A stretch of 26,004 nt of DNA, taken from assembly GCA_009731375.1 (NCBI GenBank), contig BJOX01000014.1, positions 1,676,012 to 1,702,015 of the forward strand. Reading direction: 5' to 3'. Source of the DNA: Paulinella micropora. Lineage: Eukaryota; Cercozoa; Imbricatea; Euglyphida. How positions within the stretch are numbered: the stretch's first letter is position 1; each line of letters opens with the position of its first letter. Shown here piece after piece: positions 1 through 22,226 of this stretch. Under the pieces are notes generated by a model that was not told the origin of the DNA, did no database searches, and saw nothing but the letters and a program-made list of their open reading frames with translations. Position numbers and translations under genes: made by a program.

Positions 1-475
1 TTCTTCTTCTTCTTCTTCTTCTTCTTCTTCTTCTTCTTCTTCTTCTTCTTTTTCTTCTTCTTCTTCTTTTTCTTCTTCTTCTTCTTCTTCTTCTTCTTCT
101 TCTTCTTCCTCTTCCTCTTCCTCTTCCTCTTCCTCTTCCTCTTCCCTCTTACTCTTACTCTTACTCTTACTCTTACTCTTACTCTTACTCATCCTCATCC
201 TCTTCCTCTTCTTCTTCTTCTTCTTCTTCTTCTTCTTCTTCTTCTTCTTCTTCTTCTTCTTCTTCTTCTTCTTCTCTTTCCTTTTACTCTCTTTCCTTTT
301 CTTCTCTTTCCTCTTTCTTTCTTTCCTCTTCCTTTCTTTCGTCTTCTTTTCTTTTGTCTTCTTCTCTTCCTCTTCTTTTCTTTCGTCTTCTTTTGTTTCG
401 TCTTTTTTTCGTTCATCTTCTTTTCTTTCGTCTTCTCCTCCTCCTCTTCCTCCTCCTCCTCCTTCTCCTCCTTCT

Positions 476-507
<32 letters not shown>

Positions 508-608
508 TTCTTCTTCTTCTTCTTCTTCTTCTTCTTCTTTTTCTTCTTCTTCTTCTTCTTCTTCTTCTTCTTCTTCTTCTTCTTCTTTTTCTTCTTCTTC
601 TTTCTGTC
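1..608. repeat. TTC/CTT pyrimidine tract
   Basis: Almost uninterrupted TTC triplets with blocks of TTCCTC (about 108-145) and TCTTAC (about 146-188). About 278-430 is more degenerate (CTTTC, CTTTTGTCTT). The plus strand is essentially all pyrimidine, so poly-Leu, poly-Arg and poly-Glu reading frames here are artefacts. It probably belongs to an intron or flank upstream of the first visible gelsolin exon. Confidence 0.95.
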
Positions 609-951
609 AGGCTATGCATGCATTTGTCGAGAAGTCAGCATACGAAACGGCCATCGAATATGCGCCTACTTTTCCGGGAAAATTACCACAAATACCGCGA
701 AAGTTTCGCTGTCTTCGCTCTTGCCATATTGCCACATTGCTGAGGACATTCAAGTGCCATATTTGGACTCATGCTTGTCCAACAACATTTAAGATATGGA
801 AATGCCGAGCACATCATTTGAAAGTTTTTGTCTTGAGCTTTTTACTATAAGCTTGAGAATTGTAGTTCTACTTTTGACAGAGAAAGCTGAGGTCAAAACT
901 TGACAATATTCCATTTTGAACATCCACCACAATATGTGCTGACGCATGCAG
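609..951. other. Unique sequence upstream of first visible exon
   Basis: Non-repetitive and probably intronic, ending in the acceptor GCATGCAG used by the first exon. No coding exon could be supported here. Positions 676-709 (core CCACAAATACCGCGAAA) recur in inverted orientation at about 13,420-13,454, so this is a dispersed non-coding repeat rather than gene sequence. Confidence 0.5.
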
Positions 952-13366
<12,415 letters not shown>

Positions 13367-14060
13367 TTACAAAAAAATGACCATTGAGACGAGAAGACGA
13401 GAGGGAAAGCCCGCCACAGTGAAACTTCTCGCGGTATTTGTGGTGATTTCCCGAAAGCTCACCACATTGTTGCCTCCCTTTCTTCAAGCGGCTTCTTCAT
13501 CAATGTCATCTGAAAGCGCTTGCCAGGGCCTTCAAAGGAAGCCTTCAGAAGTATCGTAGCTCTACTATCTACCAAGAAATGGATATTCAATAACCGATAA
13601 CTGTCCTAATGATATGAAGACTGAGGAATATCTAAAGTAGGGACTCCTTAGATTCCAGGCTAAGGATAACCGACAGACCGGAACGGTAAGTAATGCTATA
13701 ATATACCGGGTGGGCCGGCATAATCACTTCTCCCCCCCGAGCGCGCTCACCCCTATGCGCGCGAGAAGTCGAACTTACACCGCCACCAACCTAGGGATAC
13801 AATGAAAATACGAACCTCAGTGACGGTCGTCGCCGTACTCGTATTAATGTATTAAACAACATTTCAAGTTGGGCTATTCGCTAACAACTACACCGCGTAA
13901 GATTTTGAGTAACTTCAAGTTGAGCTATTCGCTAACAAGTAGACCCGCCCACACCCGTCGCCTGATAGTACAGATACCAGTTATCATGAAGTGTTAAGTC
14001 ACCATGCTCAAGTTCGAATAATATAAGTTCCCGCCATCCTGAATAATAAAGCAATTAATT
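13367..14060. other. Intergenic sequence, no gene recognised
   Basis: Unique sequence downstream of the gelsolin-C2 gene. It holds an inverted copy of the 676-709 motif at 13,420-13,454. A direct duplication at 13,863-13,890 and 13,914-13,940 shares CTATTCGCTAACAA. The longest open frame (ending about 13,559) only extends intron 12 and exon 13 in the wrong frame. Confidence 0.5.
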
Positions 14061-14065
14061 GAAGT

Positions 14066-14285
14066 TTGGGTTAGGGTTATGGCTAGGATTATGATTACTG
14101 TTAGGAGTAGGGGTAATGTTAGTGTTATGGTTAGGGTTAGTGTTAGTGTTAGGGTTAGTGTTAGTGTAGGTGTTCCTAAGGGCTAGGCTTATGGTTAGTG
14201 TTGGTGTTAGGGTTAGGATTAGAGTCAGGGTTAGGGTTAGGGTTAGGGTTAGGGTTAGTGTTAGGGTTGGGTTTAGAAACACCAT
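14066..14285. repeat. Degenerate interstitial telomere-like repeat
   Basis: Hexamer-like units GGTTAG, GTTAGT and GGCTAG, with a clean run of five TTAGGG units near 14,230-14,258. Degenerate elsewhere, so not a functional telomere end. Confidence 0.85.
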
Positions 14286-14457
14286 AGTGTTTACCTACTC
14301 GATCCGCAAGAATCATGTGGTCGGCTGCGGATAGTAATTCTTGTAATGACATCTGAGTAAACTCAAGTCAAGACTAAGTCAAAAGCAGAATAGCCTCTAC
14401 CACTGATAAAAACAATAAAGCAAGGAAATTTCAAAGCTGTTTTATGTTATTCGAAAG
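14286..14457. other. AT-rich unique sequence
   Basis: No gene or repeat recognised. It leads into the GATCTGATCCGCAG repeat family. Confidence 0.4.
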
Positions 14458-15080
14458 TGTGGATCTGATCCGCAGACAAATAACAAATCCGCTCACAACC
14501 TGCGGATACTATCCGTACGGCCGTGATATATCAGAAGACTTGTATTAGTGAGAGTCCCAAGCGATCAACGCTCAGCTTCGACAGGAACCAATTTTATTTG
14601 TTCCGAAATCAGATAGTAGTTTTTGCGGATCAGATCCGCAGGTGGCCAGCGGATCAGCTGGGAGCATGTGGACACTGTCCGTGCAGCCAGGATATATCCT
14701 TAGGTTTGTGTAATGTTATGAAAAAGCACCGCAACCGATGATTCTGCTCTGGAGTCCAGTGCTTATTGCTTTTTCATAACATTACACAAACCTAAGGATC
14801 TATCCTGGCTGCACGGACAGTGTCCACAGTCTCCCAGCAAATCCGCGGGCCACCTGCGATCTGATCCACAGGAGCTACCCTCGCTATGCAACCACCGCCA
14901 TCGATTGTTCTGCTCTGAAGTCGAGTACTCATTGGTTGCATAGCGAAGGTAGCTCCTGCGGATCAGATCCGCAGGTGGCCAGCAGATCAGCTGGGAACGT
15001 GAGGATCTGATCCGCAGGTGGCCAGCGGATCTGCTGGGAACCTGTGGACACTGTCCGTGCAGCCAGGATATATCGAGGAT
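14458..15080. repeat. Foldback repeat cluster with two long hairpins
   Basis: Modules GGATCAGATCCGCAGGTGGC and GGACACTGTCCGTGCAGCCA-GGATATATC recur in both orientations at about 14,462-14,530, 14,626-14,700, 14,785-14,872, 14,955-14,990 and 15,000-15,075. Positions 14,626-14,728 pair with 14,767-14,872 (roughly 100-bp arms, 38-nt loop 14,729-14,766). Positions 14,868-14,893 pair with 14,934-14,960 (loop 14,894-14,933). The two loops are close copies of each other although the stems next to them are unrelated. Probably a foldback or MITE-like element family; short reading frames inside are not coding. Confidence 0.75.
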
Positions 15081-15356
15081 AGCACGTAAGCGTGGTCTAA
15101 ACACCGACTCATGCAACCACAGTGTAATGCCCCCAACGATAGCTCGAAAAAAGTCTGTAATACAACCAAACACAGTCCTCAAGAATGAGAATGATGTCTC
15201 GTTGTATTAGCTCAGTGAAGCCAAAAAGGAAAACGGCAACAGACCAGGAATAAAATGGCATCAGGTCCAATCCGGACAAATAATACTGAAAAACAACTTG
15301 AAGCTGGTGCACCTGTCACCAGGAAAAGGTATTTTTACCGGCTATCCGGGGGGTGA
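15081..15356. other. No gene recognised; possible LTR interior
   Basis: Unique sequence between the foldback cluster and the putative retroelement LTR edge. If the LTR edge at 15,364 is right, this stretch lies inside the 3' LTR. Confidence 0.3.
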
Positions 15357-15381
15357 TGCCTACAGTACCCCCTCCCGATTT
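15357..15381 (-). other. Putative polypurine tract and 3' LTR edge
   Basis: On the minus strand ATCGGGAGGGGGTAC is followed directly by TGTAGGCATCA. A purine run followed by TG is the usual junction of a retroelement body and its 3' LTR. It lies 840 bp beyond the pol stop, on the correct side. The other LTR end and a matching 5' LTR are not visible. A second purine run (complement of about 15,658-15,680) is a less likely alternative. Confidence 0.4.
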
Positions 15382-16203
15382 TATGACGGAAATTGAATTT
15401 TTGTCATACACCTTCTGATTTCTTTCTGCAAATATTATGCGCTATGGAGTCATGCCACACAGCGCATCGACCCACGGATAGACGCTAAAAGACGATAAAT
15501 ATATCCTCATACGGCACGTCAAAGCGGATTCTCTAGCCTTTCTTGTAAATTTTGAACTCCTTCCCCTCATTTTTTTTTTTTTTTTTTTTTCTGCAGTATG
15601 TCAAGAACAAACGTACTATTAAAAAAAAAAATACAAGCAACGTGGTGCTGTAGTACGATTCCCCCTTTGATCTCCTTCTTCTTCTTATCATTATCATTAT
15701 TATTATTATTATTCACAGGGAGATCGTAAGTACATTGTCTTTTTTAATGACATACCCTTGTATAAGGCGGATATCCTATGATATAGTATTAGGGGGCCAG
15801 TCCTAATAGCTATATCCGAAGTCGAGGTGTATGTACCCGACCCTGCGATATACCGACACAAGTAGAGATTGACCGTGCTCAGGTACGACAGTATATAATC
15901 TATCGTAAAAAATAATTTAATGAAAGTTTCAGAGAACATTTCATTTTCGAGAACATCATCCCAGGACTTGGAAAGGGTCATACCCGGGAACACCATCGCT
16001 CAATACACTAGCGATCCCCGTATACGGTGTAGTATCATCGTCGATCGACCTTTCGCACTCGTATGTTGCGATCGAATGCCAAGTTATATCACTGAGTCTT
16101 TTTAATATTCATATTGATAACTGATGATGCATGATCAAATCATGATACGCCGTGGGCAATCAATCAGTTTATTTGAGACGCATAAAGAAAAATAGTTTCT
16201 TTG
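15382..16203. other. Retroelement 3' untranslated region
   Basis: Sequence between the pol stop and the putative LTR. It includes a 21-T homopolymer (15,570-15,590), an A run (about 15,620) and ATT repeats (about 15,690-15,713). A 95-codon minus-strand frame (15,709-15,996) has no recognised similarity and I do not call it a gene. Confidence 0.4.
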
Positions 16204-19200
16204 TCACTGCCTTCGTCGTCTGGCGCGGATTTCTTTGCCTGGTGGAGGACCACCAACAAAAGTCAGATCGAACTTTGACTGTTCGAGAATGTCCCAGATC
16301 TTATTAGGGATTCCGCCCAACGATAATTCAAAAGGGACATCAAGCACTCCTCTTGGCAGTGTCTGAATGGTCCACGCAGTGTAATCCTTGTCTCTGGGAG
16401 TAATTGTATCATCCCATGTCTCGAGACTTTTTGCGTCTTTATATACTGGCAGATAATGTCTTGCCTTTGGATCCTCAACCGGGTCCATACTTCTCCAGAA
16501 CTGGAGTATCGGTTGTACTATCTTTGCGGCTGATGATATTTTGAGTGTCCGTGTGACACGCATCTGTCGTGGGACCGCCACGACCCGCATCAAGTATAAG
16601 TCTGAGAGAGTGTCATCAGCGACATGTTGTTCCGCTGGTCTCATCAGATAGAAAACATTTTTCACCCATGCGATGGTTGCTATCGCATCGCCTTCCTTCC
16701 ATCGCTCATGGACAATCTCAACGTTGCCCGCGTTTGGGTCAGTGTCCGTCCCCTCCTCCTCCTGGTGGACGTCCTTTGATCTCATCGACCTCATCGCCTT
16801 CCTCGGTTGGTCGTTGATAAGATCATTCCGCGCTCTCCTTAGCTGCGCCTCTGTGATCTTCTCCTTCTTTCCGCTATGCTCTCGCGGAGACTTGGACTGA
16901 GTCCCCACCGCGCTTATGCGGTCAGTCTTCTCCTTGCTGTCCACCTCACTCTCCTCCTTCTCAGCTATCGGTGCCCGATAAGCATCGTCTTGGTCTATGC
17001 CAGCCTCCTTGTGGATGGGCGGCACCTCTTTGAAATCATCCTTCATCCGTTTTAACGCCTCCTCAACGGATTCATCTTCCAGTAAGAAGGGATCATACTT
17101 AATCAGCCTTCTTACATTCACAATTTGCACCTTCCCTCTACCCCTGATCTTGTAATTCAGAGGTCCCGTCTGTTCCATAATCTGATAAGGTCCTTTCCAG
17201 TGAGTGAACAGCTTAGAGCTGACTCCCTTCGGGACTTGAGGATGGTACAATAGTACAATATCCCCGACCTGGAACTTGATCTGATCCAAGTGCGCTTGTC
17301 GCACCCCTTCAGCATCAGTCTTTCGGCGCTCCGCCTCTCTATGCGCCCTGACTATTTGTTCCGCCTCCATCTTCACTCTAAGTCTCATCCCAAACAACTC
17401 ATCCGCATCCGCCCAAGTGTCTTTTGGGTGAAGGAGCGAAGTCGGGATATCAGGCTCACGCCCATATACTAACTGATATGGCGAGATTGAGCTCTTCGAG
17501 CCTCCTAACGCCGTAGAGGGTAGACAGTTCATTGCAAACGCAAATGATGGTGCTGCCTCGACCCATGCTCTTTGATTCTCCTTCTTCGTGCAATACATCT
17601 TTAGCGAGGCTTTGAGGGGTCTGTGTACCCGCTCGATTTTCCCATTTGCTCGCGGGTTATAGGCAGTAACATATTGCCATTTCATCCCGTAATACTTAGA
17701 TAGTTTGTCGATGACCTCGTTATTAAAGTCCGAGCCTCGATCAGAACATATCTTTCTTGGTACTCCGATCTGTGAGATGATCCTATCGATCAGCGCCTCG
17801 GCCGTCGTCTTGCCGGTAACGTCTTTGACAGGGATGATCCACACATAGTTGGTGGCTCTGTCAATAGCCGTAAGGAGGTATTTGTAACCATCCTTCGATT
17901 CTGGGAAAGGTCCCACATGATCAATGTGTATAAACTCAAACATCCCCGCATGAAGAGGAAATTCGCCAATCAGGCCGAAATTTGCCTTCAGTGGTGTTTT
18001 GTTTATCTTGCACGGGATGCATGCATCCACCGCCTGATCTATCTCCTCCTTCATCTTCTTCCACCAGAATCGCCTCGCTACGAACATATGAGTTCGTTGT
18101 CGACCCGGATGCGCCAAAAGTGGGCAATTGTGGGCTGCGACAAATATAAATCGTCTCAGACTCTCCGGTACCCAAAGGGTCCATTTGTCCGGCTGTGACG
18201 CATAGCGACCGTGAAGGCCCTTGTACCACAGTAGACCATCTCTCCATCCCATCTCCTTCATCTGATCTTTGATCGCTTTCGTCATCCGTAGCTCATCCGG
18301 GTTCTGATATAACTGTATCAGTTCTTTAAACTCCGGATCTTGAGCCTGTTGTTGCCTCCATGCGGTAGGCGAGGCTATATGGATAGTACCATCTTCTAGC
18401 CGTACCCCGATTCTTTCCGGGTCATCGTCTAGGTCACTTCTCCGCTCTTGAGGAGGCTCCGCATAAACTTCCTGCGTCTCCTCTTCCTCTCTTATGTTCG
18501 CCTTCGCATTCTCATATACCTCATAGGACCACTCAGCGTCCTCCTGGGTATGTAGCTCACAACATATCCCGTGATCCGGGCCTTGTGGACTGTACCGTAG
18601 ACCTGTGCGGTCATATCGGACTCCACTCGCCATCTCCATCGCCTCAATGTGGCTGACCTCATACACCTTGTCAGTGGACAAGTCTTCCATCTCCACCGTG
18701 GACACCAACGCCGATACTTCTGAGTTAAACTCTAGCCTAGAGAGGCTATCAGCGACCACATTTCGCTTTCCCGGTAGATGGACCATTGTAAAATCGAAAC
18801 AAGACAAGAACGCTTGCCACCGCGCCAGCCGTCCCGTCTGTTCATGATTCATCAACCATAACAGGTTATGATGATCAGTTCTGACAGTAAATTGAGGTCC
18901 TCCCCACAAATACTCTCTGAGCCTCTTGAGGGCCCATACTACCGCCAACGCCTCTCTTTGCCTTGTGCAATAGTTTCTCTCCGCCGCACACAACTTCCTA
19001 CTAATAAACATGATTGGGCGTAATTTCTTCTCCTCCTCCTCTTGTTGTAATACAGCCCCAATCGCAAACTTAGATGCGTCTGTATCGACTACGAATTGTT
19101 TCGTAAAGTCGGGCATCGTTAACACCAGTCCTCCGTCTTTCGGGTCTTTATAAATAAGATCTTTGAGCGCATGAAACGCTTGCAAAGCCTCTTCGCCCCA

Positions 19201-19470
19201 CTTCTCAAAGTCTCCAAAATCTATCATTTTATCCAACTTAGCCCGTGTTGCACCCCAATCGGATATAAACTGGCTATAGTATTGCGCCATCGCAAGGAAT
19301 GAGCGCAATTCAGTGCGGTTCTTTGGTATCGGTCGATTCATAATCTCCTCCCTCTTCTCTTTGGATATCGAGACTCGATTATGGGAGATCTCGTACCCTA
19401 AGTATGTCACACTCGTCTTGGCAAGTTGACACTTCTTTAGATTGCACTTCAGGCCAAAAGCTCCGATGCG
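16204..19470 (-). CDS. Ty3/gypsy-like retrotransposon Pol, N-terminus in gap
   Basis: About 1,090 residues are open with no stop up to the gap edge at 19,470. In order: end of reverse transcriptase (KCQLAKTSVTYLGYEI, about 19,390-19,455); RNase H of the Ty3 type (VVDTDASKFAIGAVLQ near 19,060-19,100, REALAVVWAL, RTDHHNLLWL, VVADSLSR near 18,750); integrase zinc finger (HNCPLLAHPGR ... CIPC, about 18,010-18,150); integrase core with D (FIHIDHVGPF), D (ICSDRGSDF) and E (NGKIERVH), about 17,630-17,930; and a GPY/F module (HWKGPYQI, about 17,190). A roughly 330-residue tail without a recognised domain ends ARRRRQ-TGA. The YxDD catalytic box must lie in the gap. The intact frame suggests a young copy. 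Gene order RNase H then integrase places it in the Ty3/gypsy group, not Ty1/copia. Confidence 0.93.
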   Translation of the reverse strand, partial: RIGAFGLKCNLKKCQLAKTSVTYLGYEISHNRVSISKEKREEIMNRPIPKNRTELRSFLAMAQYYSQFISDWGATRAKLDKMIDFGDFEKWGEEALQAFHALKDLIYKDPKDGGLVLTMPDFTKQFVVDTDASKFAIGAVLQQEEEEKKLRPIMFISRKLCAAERNYCTRQREALAVVWALKRLREYLWGGPQFTVRTDHHNLLWLMNHEQTGRLARWQAFLSCFDFTMVHLPGKRNVVADSLSRLEFNSEVSALVSTVEMEDLSTDKVYEVSHIEAMEMASGVRYDRTGLRYSPQGPDHGICCELHTQEDAEWSYEVYENAKANIREEEETQEVYAEPPQERRSDLDDDPERIGVRLEDGTIHIASPTAWRQQQAQDPEFKELIQLYQNPDELRMTKAIKDQMKEMGWRDGLLWYKGLHGRYASQPDKWTLWVPESLRRFIFVAAHNCPLLAHPGRQRTHMFVARRFWWKKMKEEIDQAVDACIPCKINKTPLKANFGLIGEFPLHAGMFEFIHIDHVGPFPESKDGYKYLLTAIDRATNYVWIIPVKDVTGKTTAEALIDRIISQIGVPRKICSDRGSDFNNEVIDKLSKYYGMKWQYVTAYNPRANGKIERVHRPLKASLKMYCTKKENQRAWVEAAPSFAFAMNCLPSTALGGSKSSISPYQLVYGREPDIPTSLLHPKDTWADADELFGMRLRVKMEAEQIVRAHREAERRKTDAEGVRQAHLDQIKFQVGDIVLLYHPQVPKGVSSKLFTHWKGPYQIMEQTGPLNYKIRGRGKVQIVNVRRLIKYDPFLLEDESVEEALKRMKDDFKEVPPIHKEAGIDQDDAYRAPIAEKEESEVDSKEKTDRISAVGTQSKSPREHSGKKEKITEAQLRRARNDLINDQPRKAMRSMRSKDVHQEEEGTDTDPNAGNVEIVHERWKEGDAIATIAWVKNVFYLMRPAEQHVADDTLSDLYLMRVVAVPRQMRVTRTLKISSAAKIVQPILQFWRSMDPVEDPKARHYLPVYKDAKSLETWDDTITPRDKDYTAWTIQTLPRGVLDVPFELSLGGIPNKIWDILEQSKFDLTFVGGPPPGKEIRARRRRQ

Positions 19471-20089
19471 NNNNNNNNNNNNNNNNNNNNNNNNNNNNNN
19501 NNNNNNNNNNNNNNNNNNNNNNNNNNNNNNNNNNNNNNNNNNNNNNNNNNNNNNNNNNNNNNNNNNNNNNNNNNNNNNNNNNNNNNNNNNNNNNNNNNNN
19601 NNNNNNNNNNNNNNNNNNNNNNNNNNNNNNNNNNNNNNNNNNNNNNNNNNNNNNNNNNNNNNNNNNNNNNNNNNNNNNNNNNNNNNNNNNNNNNNNNNNN
19701 NNNNNNNNNNNNNNNNNNNNNNNNNNNNNNNNNNNNNNNNNNNNNNNNNNNNNNNNNNNNNNNNNNNNNNNNNNNNNNNNNNNNNNNNNNNNNNNNNNNN
19801 NNNNNNNNNNNNNNNNNNNNNNNNNNNNNNNNNNNNNNNNNNNNNNNNNNNNNNNNNNNNNNNNNNNNNNNNNNNNNNNNNNNNNNNNNNNNNNNNNNNN
19901 NNNNNNNNNNNNNNNNNNNNNNNNNNNNNNNNNNNNNNNNNNNNNNNNNNNNNNNNNNNNNNNNNNNNNNNNNNNNNNNNNNNNNNNNNNNNNNNNNNNN
20001 NNNNNNNNNNNNNNNNNNNNNNNNNNNNNNNNNNNNNNNNNNNNNNNNNNNNNNNNNNNNNNNNNNNNNNNNNNNNNNNNNNNNNNNNN
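19471..20089. other. Scaffold gap (619 N)
   Basis: Run of N. Its length roughly fits the missing reverse transcriptase fingers and palm. The frame before and after differs, so the gap length is probably an estimate. Confidence 0.98.
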
Positions 20090-20366
20090 AATATGGACAT
20101 CTGTTCCTACTCCTTCCGCGAATCTCGCCAACGACGGGCTTCTTTGTGCGACACATATAATCTCCTCCTTTCGCTTCTCGATTAAGTCATCAATAGACTT
20201 TTTGTCCCAATGGCATGTCGGAACTGTGACAGTGCACACTTGGGATTCCCAATTGTCGGTCCAGGACAGTTCATCCGGTCTTACGACATGGGGGTGAACG
20301 TACACCTCAAGTGCCTCATGTGCGATGGCAATCTTTTTGTGATCCGTCGCTAGACTCAGCTCATAA
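20090..20366 (-). CDS. Retroelement polyprotein fragment upstream of RT
   Basis: Same strand and same balanced base composition as pol. The open minus-strand frame reads AYELSLATDHKKIAIAHEAL, VHPHVVRPDELSWTDNW, then KSIDDLIEKRKEEIICVAQR up to the gap. Position just before RT suggests a protease-RT linker, but I recognise no protease motif. Similarity to the element ends abruptly at about 20,366, where GC-rich DNA begins, so gag and the 5' LTR are missing. Confidence 0.55.
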
Positions 20367-21785
20367 GCCCGGCTGGTGCTGGCGGAAGCGCCCCTGCGCC
20401 GGCCGGGCGGTGACGGCGACGAGACGCCCGCCGGTAGCCAAGAGCCGTACTTGGAAGTCAGCGGGTACGGCTGCCTCGAGTTGAAAGGGCCCTGTCGGGG
20501 GCTCCAGCTGGCTTGGCCCGCGACAGGCCTGCCGGCCTGGTTCTCTCGCGACCTGCTGCAGTCGGCAGACAGCCAGGCTCCGCTGAAACCGAGCACTCTG
20601 CCTGCTAACGTCGTCCTCACGCGGTCGCCGGCCCCGTCGGGCCCGCTCCGGCCGGGCGACAAGGGGGGGCAGGCAGCGCCATCGCTCGCAGGGGCTGCCG
20701 CCGTCGCCGCCCAAGTGTACCCCTGGTTGCTGGCCGCGACGGAGTTTCCGCCGGGCTCGGCCAGACGGCTGGGCTTCTTGTTGGAGCTGCAGCTCAGGCG
20801 CGGGCTAGTCTTGTCCGCTTGGGACCTGGAGGAATGGGCAGGCCTGGGCCAAGTGTGGGACGACGGCCGCGAGCCTCCTTCGTGGCCCGCCGTGCTCGGC
20901 GCATGCCGAGGTCTGCGTGGCCCCGGTACTGCGCCCTGGTGGCGCTGGCGCTCTTGTGCGGCCTGGGGGCAATTGCTGGCGGCCCGGCACGGGCGGGGCC
21001 GCGCACTCTCGTTGGACCAGGCGGAGCTCCCCCTGGTAGCCCCCGGCCTGGTAGCCCGCCAGCTGGCGAAGGCCGTGCTCTCGTGCGCCGAGGACCCAGC
21101 CCTCCTGCGGGCGGCCTGGGCCGAGCTCTGCTCGCAGCTGGCCGGCCGCGAGCCCTTGCAGAGCCTGTCCCCGGGCCTGCGGTTCCTGGGCACGGTGGCT
21201 ACCCGCGCGGCAGGCTGGGCTAGGTCCCGGGCCGGCCAGCCGGCCGCAACCGTAGCCCCCGAGTTCCAACACGCGGGCTGTTGCTTGCTCTCCGCGGCCT
21301 TCGGCCCCGACGCCGACGCCCTGCGACAAGCAGTGCGTAAGGAGGTCTTGCACGTCGTGGCGCAGTATGGCCTGGACGCAACCGCGCCAGGGGCCCCCGA
21401 GTTCCCCGATCTCTTGGCCATCCAGGCGGAAATCTGGACCAGCTTGGGCGGCCAAAGTCCGGGGCCAACCTGGCCCGGCCGGCCGGAGCCACCCCCCCTC
21501 GAGCTGGCCGTGTGGAGCAAGAGCTACCGACTCTCGAACCTACCACCGGCGACCGCCGCGGCCCTGCGTTGCTGTGGCCGACAGCTGCACCACCCGACAC
21601 AGGCCGAGTTGAAGCAGCTAGAAGAGGGACGGAGCCGTGCACATACCAAAGCCCTGAAATACTTGTTGGACTGGACGGCAAGCCTGCACAGCACACTAGC
21701 GCTGACTGACCTGCAAAAAAAGCGGCTGGACCAGCAGGAAGCAGCGTGGCGGGCCGCGCTGGGCCCACCGCGACAGGCCGCCTAG
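20367..21785 (+). CDS. GC-rich family member A, N-terminally truncated
   Basis: Open frame of 472 codons to TAG with no plausible start; it begins right at the junction with the retroelement. Homologous to member B: LAWPATGLPAWF here against LDWRADGLPAWF; PWLLAATEFPPGSARRLGFL against FWLIAGALFPSGSPWRLAFL; SCAEDPALL against SCVEDPDTL; LRFLGTV against LRFVGAV. About 275 residues present in B before this point are missing. The C-terminal tail (CGRQLHHPTQAELKQLEE ... QEAAWRAALGPPRQAA) is shared with the fragment at 25,165-25,382 but not with B. No known domain recognised. Could be a pseudogene or a gene cut by an insertion or misassembly. Confidence 0.6.
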   Translation, partial: ARLVLAEAPLRRPGGDGDETPAGSQEPYLEVSGYGCLELKGPCRGLQLAWPATGLPAWFSRDLLQSADSQAPLKPSTLPANVVLTRSPAPSGPLRPGDKGGQAAPSLAGAAAVAAQVYPWLLAATEFPPGSARRLGFLLELQLRRGLVLSAWDLEEWAGLGQVWDDGREPPSWPAVLGACRGLRGPGTAPWWRWRSCAAWGQLLAARHGRGRALSLDQAELPLVAPGLVARQLAKAVLSCAEDPALLRAAWAELCSQLAGREPLQSLSPGLRFLGTVATRAAGWARSRAGQPAATVAPEFQHAGCCLLSAAFGPDADALRQAVRKEVLHVVAQYGLDATAPGAPEFPDLLAIQAEIWTSLGGQSPGPTWPGRPEPPPLELAVWSKSYRLSNLPPATAAALRCCGRQLHHPTQAELKQLEEGRSRAHTKALKYLLDWTASLHSTLALTDLQKKRLDQQEAAWRAALGPPRQAA

Positions 21786-22226
21786 CCCCCCTCCGACGCC
21801 CCCTTCCCTCCCACGGACCACGCACCCCCGCACAATCTTCTCCTTCCANNNNNNNNNNNNNNNNNNNNNNNNNNNNNNNNNNNNNNNNNNNNNNNNNNNN
21901 NNNNNNNNNNNNNNNNNNNNNNNNNNNNNNNNNNNNNNNNNNNNNNNNNNNNNNNNNNNNNNNNNNNNNNNNNNNNNNNNNNNNNNNNNNNNNNNNNNNN
22001 NNNNNNNNNNNNNNNNNNNNNNNNNNNNNNNNNNNNNNNNNNNNNNNNNNNNNNNNNNNNNNNNNNNNNNNNNNNNNNNNNNNNNNNNNNNNNNNNNNNN
22101 NNNNNNNNNNNNNNNNNNNNNNNNNNNNNNNNNNNNNNNNNNNNNNNNNNNNNNNNNNNNNNNNNNNNNNNNNNNNNNNNNNNNNNNNNNNNNNNNNNNN
22201 NNNNNNNNNNNNNNNNNNNNNNNNNN
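21786..22226. other. Spacer and scaffold gap
   Basis: The sequence after the stop (AGCCCCCCTCCGACGCCCCC) is shared with that after the 25,382 stop, so the duplicated unit includes 3' flank. Positions 21,849-22,226 are N. Confidence 0.95.

Noticed and set aside
354-743. Poly-Leu, poly-Arg and poly-Lys frames in the TTC tract
   Set aside because: Both strands of a TTC repeat are open in several frames; nothing else supports coding.
14055-14285. 76-codon minus-strand Thr/Leu/Asn-rich frame
   Set aside because: Translation of the degenerate telomere-like repeat.
14763-15182. 139-codon minus-strand frame in the foldback cluster
   Set aside because: It spans hairpin arms and repeated modules and matches no domain; openness is probably chance in a GC-balanced repeat.
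19379-21520. 713-codon minus-strand frame covering the GC-rich gene and the gap
   Set aside because: Its GC-rich part is the antisense shadow of member A. Only the last segment (20,090-20,366) has retroelement character.
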